From Specibacter cremeus (GTDB taxonomy: Bacteria > Actinomycetota > Actinomycetes > Actinomycetales > Micrococcaceae), in contig NZ_RWKQ01000040.1 of assembly GCF_003946885.1 (NCBI RefSeq), forward strand, positions 1,164 through 34,459: DNA of 33,296 bases, read 5' to 3'. The position numbers were made by a program, and so were the translations under genes. Of the stretch, positions 1 to 7,724 are shown piece after piece. The notes below the pieces were generated by a model. That model made no database searches, had not been told where the DNA came from, and saw only the letters and a program-made list of their open reading frames with translations. Position 1 is the first letter of the stretch. Each line of letters starts with the position of its first letter.

Positions 1-10
1 GGCTATCGTA

Positions 11-84
11 CGCCGAGGTAGTGCCAACGCGTCGAGGTCGCGGGACATATCCCGCTACCTCGACGCGTTCGTGCTACCTCGGCG
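11..84. repeat. Long imperfect inverted repeat upstream of lutABC
   Basis: Left arm 11-45 and right arm 50-84 pair over 35 positions with about five mismatches, around a 4-base loop (46-49). The arms end in CGCCGAGGTAG / CTACCTCGGCG. There is no T-tract on either side, so a classical intrinsic terminator is not clear. It could end transcription of a gene to the left of the window, or be one copy of a dispersed palindromic element. It lies about 60 bp upstream of the likely lut promoter. Confidence 0.8.
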
Positions 85-135
85 AACGGGGCGGCGGACC
101 TTCCGCGAAATAAGAGCCCACCGGGCCTATATTCG

Positions 136-173
136 TGTGGTCAGTCCACATGTTCCGTGATTTGCCCTACAGT
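136..173 (+). promoter_or_regulatory. Candidate lutABC promoter with overlapping operator-like repeat
   Basis: TCCACA (145-150), a 17-base spacer and TACAGT (168-173) make a plausible housekeeping promoter. The expected start of transcription (about 180) falls on the lutA ATG at 181, which has no Shine-Dalgarno sequence, so a leaderless mRNA is likely. An inverted repeat TGTGG-N5-CCACA (136-150) overlaps the -35 element. lut operons are often repressed by GntR-family LutR, and a repressor site here would be sensible. The regulator itself is not in the window. Assigned by eye only. Confidence 0.45.
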
Positions 174-180
174 GGGACGC

Positions 181-963
181 ATGAGAATTGCGCTGTTCGC
201 CACGTGCATCGTGGACGCCATGTATCCACGCACGGCCCGGGCCACGGTGGCCATCCTGGAGCGGCTGGGCCACGAGGTGGTTTTCCCGGCCGGGCAGGCC
301 TGCTGCGGCCAGATGCACGTGAACTCCGGCTACTTCAAGGAAGCGCTGCCCGTGGTCAAGAACCACGTGGAGGCGTTCGATATGGACGATTACGATGTCG
401 CGGTCGCCCCTTCAGGGTCCTGCGTGGCCAGCGTGAAGCACCAGCACCAGATGATCGCCCGGCGCTGCGGCGACACCGCGCTGGAAGCCAGGGCCGGCGT
501 CGTCGGCGCCAAGACCTACGAACTTTCGCAACTGCTCACCGACGTCCTGGGCGTCACCAACGCGGCGGCGCAGCTCGGCTCGCACTTCCCGCACACGGTG
601 ACCTACCACCCGAGCTGCCACGGCATGCGGCTGCTGCGCCTGGGGGACAGGCAGCGGACACTGCTGGCGACCGTGGGCGGGATCGAGCTGGTGGAACTGC
701 CCGAGGCCGACCAGTGCTGCGGGTTCGGCGGCACGTTCTCCCTGAAGAACGCCGACGTCTCCAGCGCCATGCTGGCCGACAAGGCCGCGAACATCCGCGG
801 CACCGGCGCGGAACTGTGCTCCGGCGGCGACGCGAGCTGCCTGCTGCACATCGGCGGCGGCCTCTCGCGGCAGGGCAGCACGGTGGGGACGCTGCACTTC
901 GCGGAGATCCTGGCCAGCACCCTCGAACAGCCCGCCGAGATGGAAATGGCGGGCATGACGTGA
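181..963 (+). CDS. lutA: LutA, L-lactate utilization (Fe)-S oxidoreductase subunit
   Basis: A 260-residue cytoplasmic protein of the two-CCG-domain family (also called YkgE). With LutB and LutC it oxidises L-lactate to pyruvate. The two cysteine-rich domains are visible: CCG at residues 41-43 with PSGSC at 78-82, and HPSCHG near 143-148 with CCGFGG at 179-184. These resemble the heterodisulfide-reductase-type cluster ligands. The start at 181 (MRIALFATC) was chosen over an in-frame ATG at 157, because the family begins directly with this strand and the likely promoter -10 lies at 168-173. The stop TGA overlaps the lutB ATG by one base, indicating translational coupling. Confidence 0.9.
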   Translation: MRIALFATCIVDAMYPRTARATVAILERLGHEVVFPAGQACCGQMHVNSGYFKEALPVVKNHVEAFDMDDYDVAVAPSGSCVASVKHQHQMIARRCGDTALEARAGVVGAKTYELSQLLTDVLGVTNAAAQLGSHFPHTVTYHPSCHGMRLLRLGDRQRTLLATVGGIELVELPEADQCCGFGGTFSLKNADVSSAMLADKAANIRGTGAELCSGGDASCLLHIGGGLSRQGSTVGTLHFAEILASTLEQPAEMEMAGMT

Positions 964-2447
964 TGAGCGGCACCTTTCTGGGCATGCCCGTGTTCGGCAC
1001 CGGCAACCTGAACGCAACCGAGCCGTTCCCGACGGCCGCGCACCGCGAGCTGGGCAATGCGCAACTGCGCGCGAACCTGGGCCACGCCACGCACACCATC
1101 CGCGACAAGCGCCTCAAAGTGGTCTCCGAACTGCCCGACTGGGAGGACCTGCGGAACGCCGGCAGCGCCATCAAGGAGAACGTCATGGCGCGGCTGCCGG
1201 AGCTGCTCGAGACGTTCGAGGCGAACTTCACGGCCCGCGGCGGCATCGTCCACTGGGCCCGCGACGCCCGGGAGGCCAACGAGATCGTCACGGCGCTCAT
1301 CCGTGCGACCGGCGAGACCGAGGTGGTCAAGGTCAAGTCGATGGCCACCCAGGAGATCGGGCTGAACGAACACCTGGAGAGCCAAGGCATTGAGGCGTTC
1401 GAGACGGACCTGGCCGAGCTGATCGTCCAGCTGGACCGTGATAAGCCGAGCCACATCCTGGTCCCGGCCATCCACAAGAACCGCAGCCAGGTCCGCGACA
1501 TCTTCCTGCGCGAGATGCCCGGCGTCGACCCGGCCCTGACCAACGAGCCGGCCCGGCTGGCCGAGGCCGCCCGCAAGCACCTGCGCCGCAAGTTCCTGTC
1601 CGCCAAGGTGGCGGTCTCCGGGGCGAATTTCGGCCTGGCCGACACGGGCACGCTGGCCGTGGTCGAGTCCGAGGGCAACGGGCGCATGTGCCTGACGCTG
1701 CCGGAGACGCTCATCACCGTCATGGGCATCGAGAAGCTGCTGCCCACCTTCACCGACCTGGAGGTGTTCATGCAGCTGCTGCCGCGCTCCTCCACGGGCG
1801 AGCGGATGAACCCGTACACGTCCCTGTGGACGGGCGTCACGCCGGACGACGGGCCGCAGAACGTGCACCTGGTCATGCTGGACAACGGCCGCACCGCCGC
1901 ACTGGCCGATGGAATGGGCCGTTCCGCGCTGCACTGCATCCGCTGCTCCGCCTGCATGAACGTCTGCCCCGTGTACGAGCGCACCGGCGGGCACGCCTAC
2001 GGGTCCACCTACCCCGGGCCCATCGGCGCGATCCTCTCGCCCCTGCTCACCGGCATCACGAGCGAGGAGAACGCATCGCTGCCGTACGCGTCCTCGCTGT
2101 GCGGCGCCTGCTTCGACGCGTGCCCGGTGAAAATCAACATCCCGGAGATCCTGGTGCACCTGCGCGGCGTCGACGTCGACTCGCGCCGCCGCGCCGTCAA
2201 GGTGCCCTCCGAGATGGACCTGATGATGAAGGGCGCCCAGTGGGCGTTCTCGTCCGGCAAGCACCTGGGCCTGCTGGAGAAGGGCCTGCCGCTGGGCCGG
2301 CTCGCGGCCGGGCGCGACAAGTTGATCAAGAAACTGCCCGGGCACCTGGCCGGCGGCTGGACGCAGAGCCGCGACATCCCGGCCCCGCCCTCCCAGTCGT
2401 TCCGGCACTGGTGGGCGGCCAATCGCGAGACGAAGGAGCAGGCATGA
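963..2447 (+). CDS. lutB: LutB, L-lactate utilization iron-sulfur protein
   Basis: A 494-residue protein of the LutB/YkgF family. It has an N-terminal LUD-type domain followed by a ferredoxin-like segment with two 4Fe-4S motifs: CIRCSACMNVCPVY from residue 325 and CGACFDACPVK from residue 380. A C-terminal tail typical of the family follows (DUF3390-like). It is thought to pass electrons from lactate through the LutABC complex to an unidentified acceptor. The same frame is open far upstream (to 135), but the start at 963 (MSGTFLG) fits the family and gives a TGATG overlap with lutA. Its own stop overlaps the lutC start. Confidence 0.92.
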   Translation: MSGTFLGMPVFGTGNLNATEPFPTAAHRELGNAQLRANLGHATHTIRDKRLKVVSELPDWEDLRNAGSAIKENVMARLPELLETFEANFTARGGIVHWARDAREANEIVTALIRATGETEVVKVKSMATQEIGLNEHLESQGIEAFETDLAELIVQLDRDKPSHILVPAIHKNRSQVRDIFLREMPGVDPALTNEPARLAEAARKHLRRKFLSAKVAVSGANFGLADTGTLAVVESEGNGRMCLTLPETLITVMGIEKLLPTFTDLEVFMQLLPRSSTGERMNPYTSLWTGVTPDDGPQNVHLVMLDNGRTAALADGMGRSALHCIRCSACMNVCPVYERTGGHAYGSTYPGPIGAILSPLLTGITSEENASLPYASSLCGACFDACPVKINIPEILVHLRGVDVDSRRRAVKVPSEMDLMMKGAQWAFSSGKHLGLLEKGLPLGRLAAGRDKLIKKLPGHLAGGWTQSRDIPAPPSQSFRHWWAANRETKEQA

Positions 2448-3088
2448 GCGCCCGCGACGACATCCTGGCCCGGATCGCCTCCGCGCTGCGCGACGCGCCC
2501 GTGGCGCCGGCCATCCCGCGCGACTACCGCCGGGCCACGGCGCTGACGGGCGAGCAGCGCCTGGCGCAGCTGGTGGACCGGCTGGAGGACTACAAGGCGA
2601 ACGTGGCCGTGGTGCCCGCCGCGGCGGCCGCCGTGACGGTCGCCCAGTTGCTGGCCGGCGCGTCCTCGATCGTGGTGCCGGAGGGCCTGCCGTCGTCGTA
2701 CCTCTCGGCCTTGGCGGACCTGACGGACGACGGCGGCGCGCCGGCCGTGCTGGTCGACTCGCCGGCGCGGCGCCTCACCGTCGCGCAGCTCGATGCCGTG
2801 GACGCGGTGGTGACCGCCGCGGCCGTGGCCGTGTCCGAGACGGGCACGATCATCCTGGACGGCAGCCCCGACCAGGGCCGGCGCATCATCTCGCTGGTGC
2901 CCGACCGGCACGTGTGCCTGCTGACCATGGACCAGGTCGTCGAAGTGCTGCCCGAGGCCATCGCCCTTTTGGACCCCACCCGGCCGCAGACCTGGATCAG
3001 CGGACCCAGCGCCACGTCCGACATCGAGCTGGAACGCGTTGAGGGTGTGCACGGGCCGCGGACCCTGGACGTCATCGTTCTCAGCTAG
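2444..3088 (+). CDS. lutC: LutC, LUD-domain subunit of lactate oxidation
   Basis: A 214-residue LutC/YkgG family protein. It starts MSARDDILARIASALRD, with the usual N-terminal helix, and the LUD domain (about residues 60-214) contains the family signature SETGTIILDG. LutC is required with LutA and LutB for growth on L-lactate in Bacillus subtilis. The exact catalytic division between the three subunits is not settled. The ATG lies inside the end of lutB (ATGA overlap), so the three genes form a tightly coupled operon. The next gene, fic, is convergent 42 bases downstream. No lactate permease or LutR gene is visible. Confidence 0.9.
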   Translation: MSARDDILARIASALRDAPVAPAIPRDYRRATALTGEQRLAQLVDRLEDYKANVAVVPAAAAAVTVAQLLAGASSIVVPEGLPSSYLSALADLTDDGGAPAVLVDSPARRLTVAQLDAVDAVVTAAAVAVSETGTIILDGSPDQGRRIISLVPDRHVCLLTMDQVVEVLPEAIALLDPTRPQTWISGPSATSDIELERVEGVHGPRTLDVIVLS

Positions 3089-3130
3089 GAGCCCAACTGT
3101 GGTGTGCTTTAAGCACGGTGGATTCGAGGG

Positions 3131-4282
3131 TCAGGCATCGATGCCGTCCCGGAGGATTTGCGGCAGGAACCCCAGCCGGTCCAGCTCGCGCACCAGGAAC
3201 GTGGTGAGCGGGCCGGGTGCGAGGAGCAACTGGTAGGAACGCTTGCCCGGCACGACCGGCTCCAGGAATCCCTCGTTGAGGAGCCGCCGGATGGCTTGGC
3301 TGCGTGTTGAGGGTGACCCTGGCAGATCCGCCGCCAGGTCGGCGGACTTCACTGTCCCCACTTCAGCCGAGGTGCGCAATGCTGCAGCCTCGGCGGCGGA
3401 CAATAGGCCGCTGCGCCTGCATCGATCGATGGCGGGGAGCACGAGATTGCTGATGACGAAGTCGCGCTGGCCTAGGCGGCGGGTCTTTTGCAGGTCGTCG
3501 TGGAGGCCATTGATGACGTATTCGCACCAGCGGATGGTGGCCGCTGGCTCGAGGGAGTCCGCATCGGACAGGCGATCGTAGTAGAGCTGCCGGTTGGCGC
3601 CGAATACGGCCGTGGGATTCAGTGCCCGGTACACGGTCGTCGAGGTGAAATCCTGCTTGACGAGCATGGCATATGTCAGCAGGCGCGCTACGCGGCCGTT
3701 GCCGTTCGCAAAGGGGTGGATCCAGAGGAACCGGTGATGGGCGATGGCGGTGCGGGGCAGGTCAAGGTTCTTCGGCTCGGTCGCGTTGATGAATTCGACC
3801 AAGTCAGACATCTCGGCCGGAACCACGCTGGCCAATGGAGGCGTGTGCCCGGAATCCTGAATCTTGACCTCGGACGTCCGGTAGCTACCGGGAGTGGGGT
3901 CGCCCTCTCGAATCAGTCCTCCGACGGCGATCCTGTGGAGTTCCCGAATCATGACCTGCGTTATCGGCGCGCCGGGCACAACGTGGGTATCAATGAAGTC
4001 ACTGGCAGCCTGCAACTGGGTCAATTCGCGGACGGAGTCGTCGAGTCGGGCACCTGCGCCGGCAGCCTTCATGTCGACGACGGCATCGAGGATCGTGGTT
4101 CGGTTCCCTTCGATGCGCGCACTTGCGATGCTCGTCAGGAGCTGAAACAGGGACTTCAGCTGGAGGAAGGTCTGTAGTTCAGCTGTGGGTCGGGCCATGT
4201 CGCCGCGAAGTCGTTCAAGGGCCATGATCGATTGAGCGAGGTCCGAGGTGAACGAGAACTCCGGGATTTGCATATCAGTCAC
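3131..4282 (-). CDS. Fic-family protein AMP transferase with C-terminal winged-helix-like region
   Basis: A 383-residue Fic protein. The active-site motif HPFANGNGR (residues 189-197) is intact, so nucleotidylation of a target hydroxyl from ATP is expected. An N-terminal SARIEGN (residues 54-60) matches the inhibitory [S/T]xxxE[G/N] helix of self-inhibited class II Fic proteins, with E58 the likely clamp. Residues about 300-365 look like a winged helix, suggesting DNA binding. The first start is GTG at 4282; an ATG three codons later is also possible. By eye the gene and its upstream DNA are less GC-rich than the neighbours, so transfer is possible. No antitoxin gene is adjacent. The target is unknown. 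Confidence 0.85.
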   Translation of the reverse strand: MTDMQIPEFSFTSDLAQSIMALERLRGDMARPTAELQTFLQLKSLFQLLTSIASARIEGNRTTILDAVVDMKAAGAGARLDDSVRELTQLQAASDFIDTHVVPGAPITQVMIRELHRIAVGGLIREGDPTPGSYRTSEVKIQDSGHTPPLASVVPAEMSDLVEFINATEPKNLDLPRTAIAHHRFLWIHPFANGNGRVARLLTYAMLVKQDFTSTTVYRALNPTAVFGANRQLYYDRLSDADSLEPAATIRWCEYVINGLHDDLQKTRRLGQRDFVISNLVLPAIDRCRRSGLLSAAEAAALRTSAEVGTVKSADLAADLPGSPSTRSQAIRRLLNEGFLEPVVPGKRSYQLLLAPGPLTTFLVRELDRLGFLPQILRDGIDA

Positions 4283-4288
4283 GTCAGG

Positions 4289-4316
4289 ATTTTACCATCG
4301 TACGATGTGGAATTAA
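4289..4316 (-). promoter_or_regulatory. Candidate fic promoter with a palindrome in the spacer
   Basis: On the minus strand, TTAATT (4311-4316), a 16-base spacer and TAAAAT (4289-4294) resemble a housekeeping promoter. Transcription would start at about 4282-4283, at the GTG start codon, implying a leaderless mRNA. The spacer holds the perfect 12-bp palindrome CATCGTACGATG (4296-4307), well placed for a repressor, possibly the Fic protein itself through its winged-helix-like C-terminus. Confidence 0.5.
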
Positions 4317-4485
4317 TCTCGGCATCCGATCTGCCTCATGAATTCAGGGTTCTTCCAAGGAATATGGTGACTCACATTTAATTCTCTGTATCCCGTGATC
4401 TGCTGCGGGCACGTCCGGCAACGGCTGGGTGGTGCCACGAAGATGGCGTCGCCGCGGCTACCGCCCGGCGCGCCGGCGTGGCAGC

Positions 4486-5013
4486 ATGGCTGGCATGAAA
4501 TCCTCGGAACTGCTTGCGGACGCGTTTGGCCGGATCGACTCGACCGTGCGGGAGGTCCTGGACGGGCTGGACGGGACTGCGCTGAACTGGCGCCCCGACC
4601 CGGCGGCGAACTCGATTGCCTGGCTGTTGTGGCACCTGGCCCGCATCCAGGACGAACAGGTGGCGCACGTGGCCGGCGTCGACTCGCGATGGCGTGCCGG
4701 CGGGTTCCATGAACGGTTCGGCTTTGACCTTGACCCCCACGGCACGGGCTACGGGCACTCGGCCGAGCAGGCCGCCGTCGTCCGCGTGGAGACGGCGGGC
4801 CTGCTCCTCGACTACCTTGGTGCGGTCCAAACCCAGAGCCTCGACTACGTGGCCGGGCTCGACGGTGCCGACTTCGACCGGATCGTGGACCGCCGCTGGA
4901 CCCCGGCCGTCACGCTCGGCGTGCGGCTGGTCAGCGTCATCGACGACTGTGTCCAGCACGCCGGCCAGGCCGCCTATGTGAAGGGGCTGTTTGCCCGCGC
5001 CGCGGACCGGTGA
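4486..5013 (+). CDS. DinB-like / DUF664 family protein
   Basis: A 175-residue protein of the DinB four-helix metalloenzyme superfamily. It shows the typical early segment LNWRPDPAANSIAWLLWHLA, with a metal-ligand-type histidine in WHLARIQD, and the late DDCVQHAGQAAYVKGL, whose QHAGQ motif is characteristic of the DUF664 branch. In actinobacteria several members are thiol S-transferases that use mycothiol, but the substrate here cannot be told. The start is uncertain: ATG at 4486 or 4495, or an upstream start at 4429 that adds an arginine-rich tail unlike the family. No strong Shine-Dalgarno is seen. fdhA follows in the same direction after 179 bases. Confidence 0.75.
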   Translation: MAGMKSSELLADAFGRIDSTVREVLDGLDGTALNWRPDPAANSIAWLLWHLARIQDEQVAHVAGVDSRWRAGGFHERFGFDLDPHGTGYGHSAEQAAVVRVETAGLLLDYLGAVQTQSLDYVAGLDGADFDRIVDRRWTPAVTLGVRLVSVIDDCVQHAGQAAYVKGLFARAADR

Positions 5014-5020
5014 GGGCCCC

Positions 5021-5049
5021 TTACATATTTCCGCGTTCCATCCTAGACT
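5021..5049 (+). promoter_or_regulatory. Candidate fdhA promoter
   Basis: TTACAT (5021-5026), a 17-base spacer and TAGACT (5044-5049) lie just after the DinB-like gene stop. They would give a leader of about 135 bases before fdhA. Within it, 5145-5172 can fold as ACGGCC/GGCCGT enclosing GCCC/GGGC. Whether this leader hairpin has a role is unknown. Assigned by eye. Confidence 0.4.
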
Positions 5050-5192
5050 GGCCGGAACCCCCTGCCATCGCCACTAATGGCGCGCACCTCCGGGACCTCT
5101 GGGGTCACCCGGGTGCGGGCTCGGGGCCGCTTCTTAGGTGGAAAACGGCCGCGCCCACCCGGGCACGGCCGTCGTGCGAGGAAGGGAAAACC

Positions 5193-6407
5193 ATGTCAGG
5201 AAACAAAGCCGTTGCCTACAAGGGACCGGGTCAGGTCGAGGTCATCGAGATCGACTACCCGACGTTCGAACTCAAGGACGGCCCGGGCGTCAATCCGGCC
5301 AACGTGGGGCGGAAGGTACCCCACGGCGTCATCCTCAAGACCGTGGCCACGAACATCTGCGGATCCGACCAACACATGGTGCGCGGGCGCACCACCGCTC
5401 CGACCGACCTGGTGCTCGGGCACGAGATCACCGGCGAAGTGGTGGAGGTGGGACCGGATGTGGAATTCATCAAGGTGGGCGACATCTGCTCGGTGCCGTT
5501 CAACATCTCCTGCGGCCGCTGCCGCAACTGCAAGGAGCGCAAGACCGGCATCTGCCTGAACGTCAACCCGGACCGTCCGGGCAGCGCCTACGGGTATGTC
5601 GACATGGGCGGGTGGGTCGGCGGCCAGGCCGAATACGTGCTGGTGCCGTACGCCGACTGGAACCTGCTGAAGTTCCCGGACCGCGACCAGGCGCTGGAGA
5701 AGATCATGGACCTGGCCATGCTCTCGGACATCTTCCCGACCGGCTTCCACGGCGCCGTCTCGGCCGGGGTCGGGGTCGGCTCCACCGTCTACGTGGCAGG
5801 GGCCGGACCCGTGGGCCTGGCCGCGGCGACGAGCGCGCACCTGCTGGGCGCCGCCGTCGTCATTGTCGGCGACATGAACGAGGACCGGCTCGCCCAGGCC
5901 CGCACGTTCGGCTGCGAGACCGTGGACCTGTCCAAGGGCGATCCGGGCGGGCAGATCGAGCAGTTGCTGGGCGTGCCCGAGGTCGACTGCGGCATCGACG
6001 CGGTCGGTTTCGAGGCGAAGGGCCACGGCGCCGATGCGAGCCACGAGGCGCCGGCCACGGTGCTGAACTCGCTCATGGACATCACGGCCGCCGGCGGCTC
6101 ACTCGGCATCCCCGGCCTGTACGTCACGGGCGACCCCGGCGGCATCGACGCGGCCGCGCAGAAGGGCTCGCTGTCCCTGAGCCTGGGCACCGGCTGGGCG
6201 AAGTCGCTGGCGTTCACCACCGGCCAGTGCCCGGTGATGAAGTACAATCGCGCGCTCATGATGGCCATCCTGCACGACAAGACGCACATCGCCAGGAACG
6301 TCAACGCCCTGGCGATCGGTCTTGACGAGGCGCCGCAGGGCTACGCGGCCTTCGACGCGGGCGCGGCCACGAAGTACGTGCTGAACCCGAACGGCTACCT
6401 GAACTAG
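5193..6407 (+). CDS. fdhA: Glutathione-independent formaldehyde dehydrogenase (zinc alcohol dehydrogenase family)
   Basis: A 404-residue zinc-dependent medium-chain dehydrogenase that oxidises formaldehyde with NAD and needs no added glutathione. Catalytic zinc ligands are visible as C56 (NICGSD), H77 (GHE) and D179, and structural-zinc cysteines as C107, C110, C113 and C121. All are shifted by ten residues from the corresponding Pseudomonas putida enzyme positions as I recall them. The NAD-binding GAGPVG motif is at residues 203-208. The ATG at 5193 follows GAGGAAGGG at a suitable distance; the upstream in-frame extension is not family-like. It may use formaldehyde or other aldehydes. It is convergent with fliW across the repeat at 6421-6468. 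Confidence 0.9.
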   Translation: MSGNKAVAYKGPGQVEVIEIDYPTFELKDGPGVNPANVGRKVPHGVILKTVATNICGSDQHMVRGRTTAPTDLVLGHEITGEVVEVGPDVEFIKVGDICSVPFNISCGRCRNCKERKTGICLNVNPDRPGSAYGYVDMGGWVGGQAEYVLVPYADWNLLKFPDRDQALEKIMDLAMLSDIFPTGFHGAVSAGVGVGSTVYVAGAGPVGLAAATSAHLLGAAVVIVGDMNEDRLAQARTFGCETVDLSKGDPGGQIEQLLGVPEVDCGIDAVGFEAKGHGADASHEAPATVLNSLMDITAAGGSLGIPGLYVTGDPGGIDAAAQKGSLSLSLGTGWAKSLAFTTGQCPVMKYNRALMMAILHDKTHIARNVNALAIGLDEAPQGYAAFDAGAATKYVLNPNGYLN

Positions 6408-6420
6408 CCCCGGAATCTGT

Positions 6421-6468
6421 GACGCAGCAAGTGCTCAAAAACCGCGAAAAACGAGCACTTGCTGCGTC
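6421..6468. terminator. Perfect 16-bp inverted repeat between convergent fdhA and fliW
   Basis: GACGCAGCAAGTGCTC (6421-6436) and its exact reverse complement (6453-6468) flank a 16-base A-rich loop. The position, 13 bases after the fdhA stop and 15 bases after the fliW stop on the other strand, suits a bidirectional terminator. There is no T-tract after either arm. The sequence resembles palindromes I recall as common between genes in Arthrobacter-like genomes. Confidence 0.7.
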
Positions 6469-6483
6469 TCAGTTGGGTGGGGG

Positions 6484-6849
6484 TCAGGCGGCGAGGGGGT
6501 GGCGCAGCGGCCAGTCGGCGCCTTCGAGGATGACCTGCGCGCAGGCGCCGGAGACCGGGTTCAGCACGATCGGCGCGGCCAGGTTGACCGTGGTCTGCGC
6601 CGCCGGGTTCGCCACCACCAGCACGGTCGGCACGACCCCGGCGGCCAGGCCCACGGATTCCAGGACGGTTCGCGCCAGGCGCGGCGCATAGTCCGGCAGG
6701 TACACGGACGCGTCCAGCACGAACAGCCGCGCGGCCGTTTCGCCGGAGGACAACGTGAAGAGCCCGGCGGCTCCCGGCACGGGCTCCAACACGAACTCCG
6801 TGGCCGGTTCCAGCCCGGGCGGCGGGGCCGTGAATCGGACGACGCTCAT
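6484..6849 (-). CDS. fliW: FliW, flagellar assembly factor and CsrA antagonist
   Basis: A 121-residue FliW-family protein. Family features include the FVLDASVYLPDYAP segment (residues about 43-56), VVANPA, and TVNLAAPIVLNP (about 87-98). A QVILEG strand and a final RHPL follow. In Bacillus FliW binds unassembled flagellin and, when free, blocks the RNA-binding repressor CsrA, coupling flagellin translation to secretion. It is the last gene of the minus-strand arm and overlaps flgL by four bases (ATGA). csrA, the usual partner, is not beside it or anywhere else I could see in the window. Confidence 0.9.
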   Translation of the reverse strand: MSVVRFTAPPPGLEPATEFVLEPVPGAAGLFTLSSGETAARLFVLDASVYLPDYAPRLARTVLESVGLAAGVVPTVLVVANPAAQTTVNLAAPIVLNPVSGACAQVILEGADWPLRHPLAA

Positions 6850-7724
6850 CGGAGGAAGTCCATCAGCGTGTTCGGCAGCACCTTGGCCGAGACGGCCAGC
6901 GACGCCTGGTAGGCCAGCTGCTGCTTCTGCAGGTCCAGGATCGCCTGGCCCAGGTCGAGGTCCTCGATGCCGGAGCGCTGGTTCTCCAGCCGCGCCGCCG
7001 AGGCCGTGTTCGCGTCGGCGGCCCGCAGCAGCCGCGCATGCCGGGCGCCGATCTCGGTCCGCCCGTTGATCACGCTATTCAGGGCCGTGTCTATGGCCGA
7101 CAGGTTCCCCGCCACGTCGCCTCCAGTTCGCAGGTCGGAAGAGAGCTTGGTCAACAACCCAAACACGGACGTGCCCGCGTCACCGAAGATCGCGGCGCCG
7201 TCACCGTCCACGCGAATGGTCGTGTCCGGCCCGACCCGCCGCTCCACGGTGCCGGCCGATCCGCTGTACACCGGCGGATTCCCGTCGACAAACGCCGCGG
7301 CCGCGTCCGAGTTCCCCGCGAAAATGTTCCGGCCCAGGTATTTCGTGTTGGCCTGCCCGAGCAAATCGGACCGGATCTGGTCCACCTCGATGGCGATCGC
7401 CTCACGCCCCGCCGGGTTGATGGCACCGTTCGCACCCTGGAGCGCCAGGTCCTTCACCTTCTGCATGAGCGTCGTTGCGGAGGCCAGGGCGCTGTCCGCC
7501 ACGGACAGCCAAGCGTTGCCGTTGTCGATATTGCGTCCATACTGGTCGGTGGCGGCCTGCGCGGCGCGCACGGCCATCGAGTCGGCGGCCGCGCCCGGGT
7601 CGTCGGAGAGCTGCCCGATCTTCTTGAGGTCCTGCGCCGATTGCTGCAGCGCCGCCAGCCGGGCCGCGTTCTGCTGCAACCCGCGCTGGGCCGCGGCGTA
7701 GGCGGTCTCCATGGTCACGCGCAT
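6846..7724 (-). CDS. flgL: FlgL, hook-filament junction protein 2 (HAP3)
   Basis: A 292-residue flagellin-like protein that joins hook to filament outside the cell. The N-terminal helix region (MRVTMETAYAAAQRGLQQN, then DDPGAAADSMAVRAA) and the C-terminal helix (LDLGQAILDLQKQQLAYQASL ending NTLMDFLR) match the flagellin D0/D1 fold, with a short middle domain. The length is typical. The ATG overlaps the flgK stop by one base, so translation is probably coupled in the flgN-flgK-flgL-fliW unit. It is exported by the flagellar type III system without a cleaved signal. Confidence 0.92.
   Translation of the reverse strand: MRVTMETAYAAAQRGLQQNAARLAALQQSAQDLKKIGQLSDDPGAAADSMAVRAAQAATDQYGRNIDNGNAWLSVADSALASATTLMQKVKDLALQGANGAINPAGREAIAIEVDQIRSDLLGQANTKYLGRNIFAGNSDAAAAFVDGNPPVYSGSAGTVERRVGPDTTIRVDGDGAAIFGDAGTSVFGLLTKLSSDLRTGGDVAGNLSAIDTALNSVINGRTEIGARHARLLRAADANTASAARLENQRSGIEDLDLGQAILDLQKQQLAYQASLAVSAKVLPNTLMDFLR

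Noticed and set aside
135-962. Upstream extension of the lutB frame through lutA
   Set aside because: Residues before 963 are out-of-frame translation of lutA; LutB homologues begin at MSGTFLG-like sequence.
3104-3116. Short hairpin GTGCT-TTA-AGCAC between lutC and fic
   Set aside because: Only five pairs with a three-base loop and no T-tract; too weak to call a terminator.
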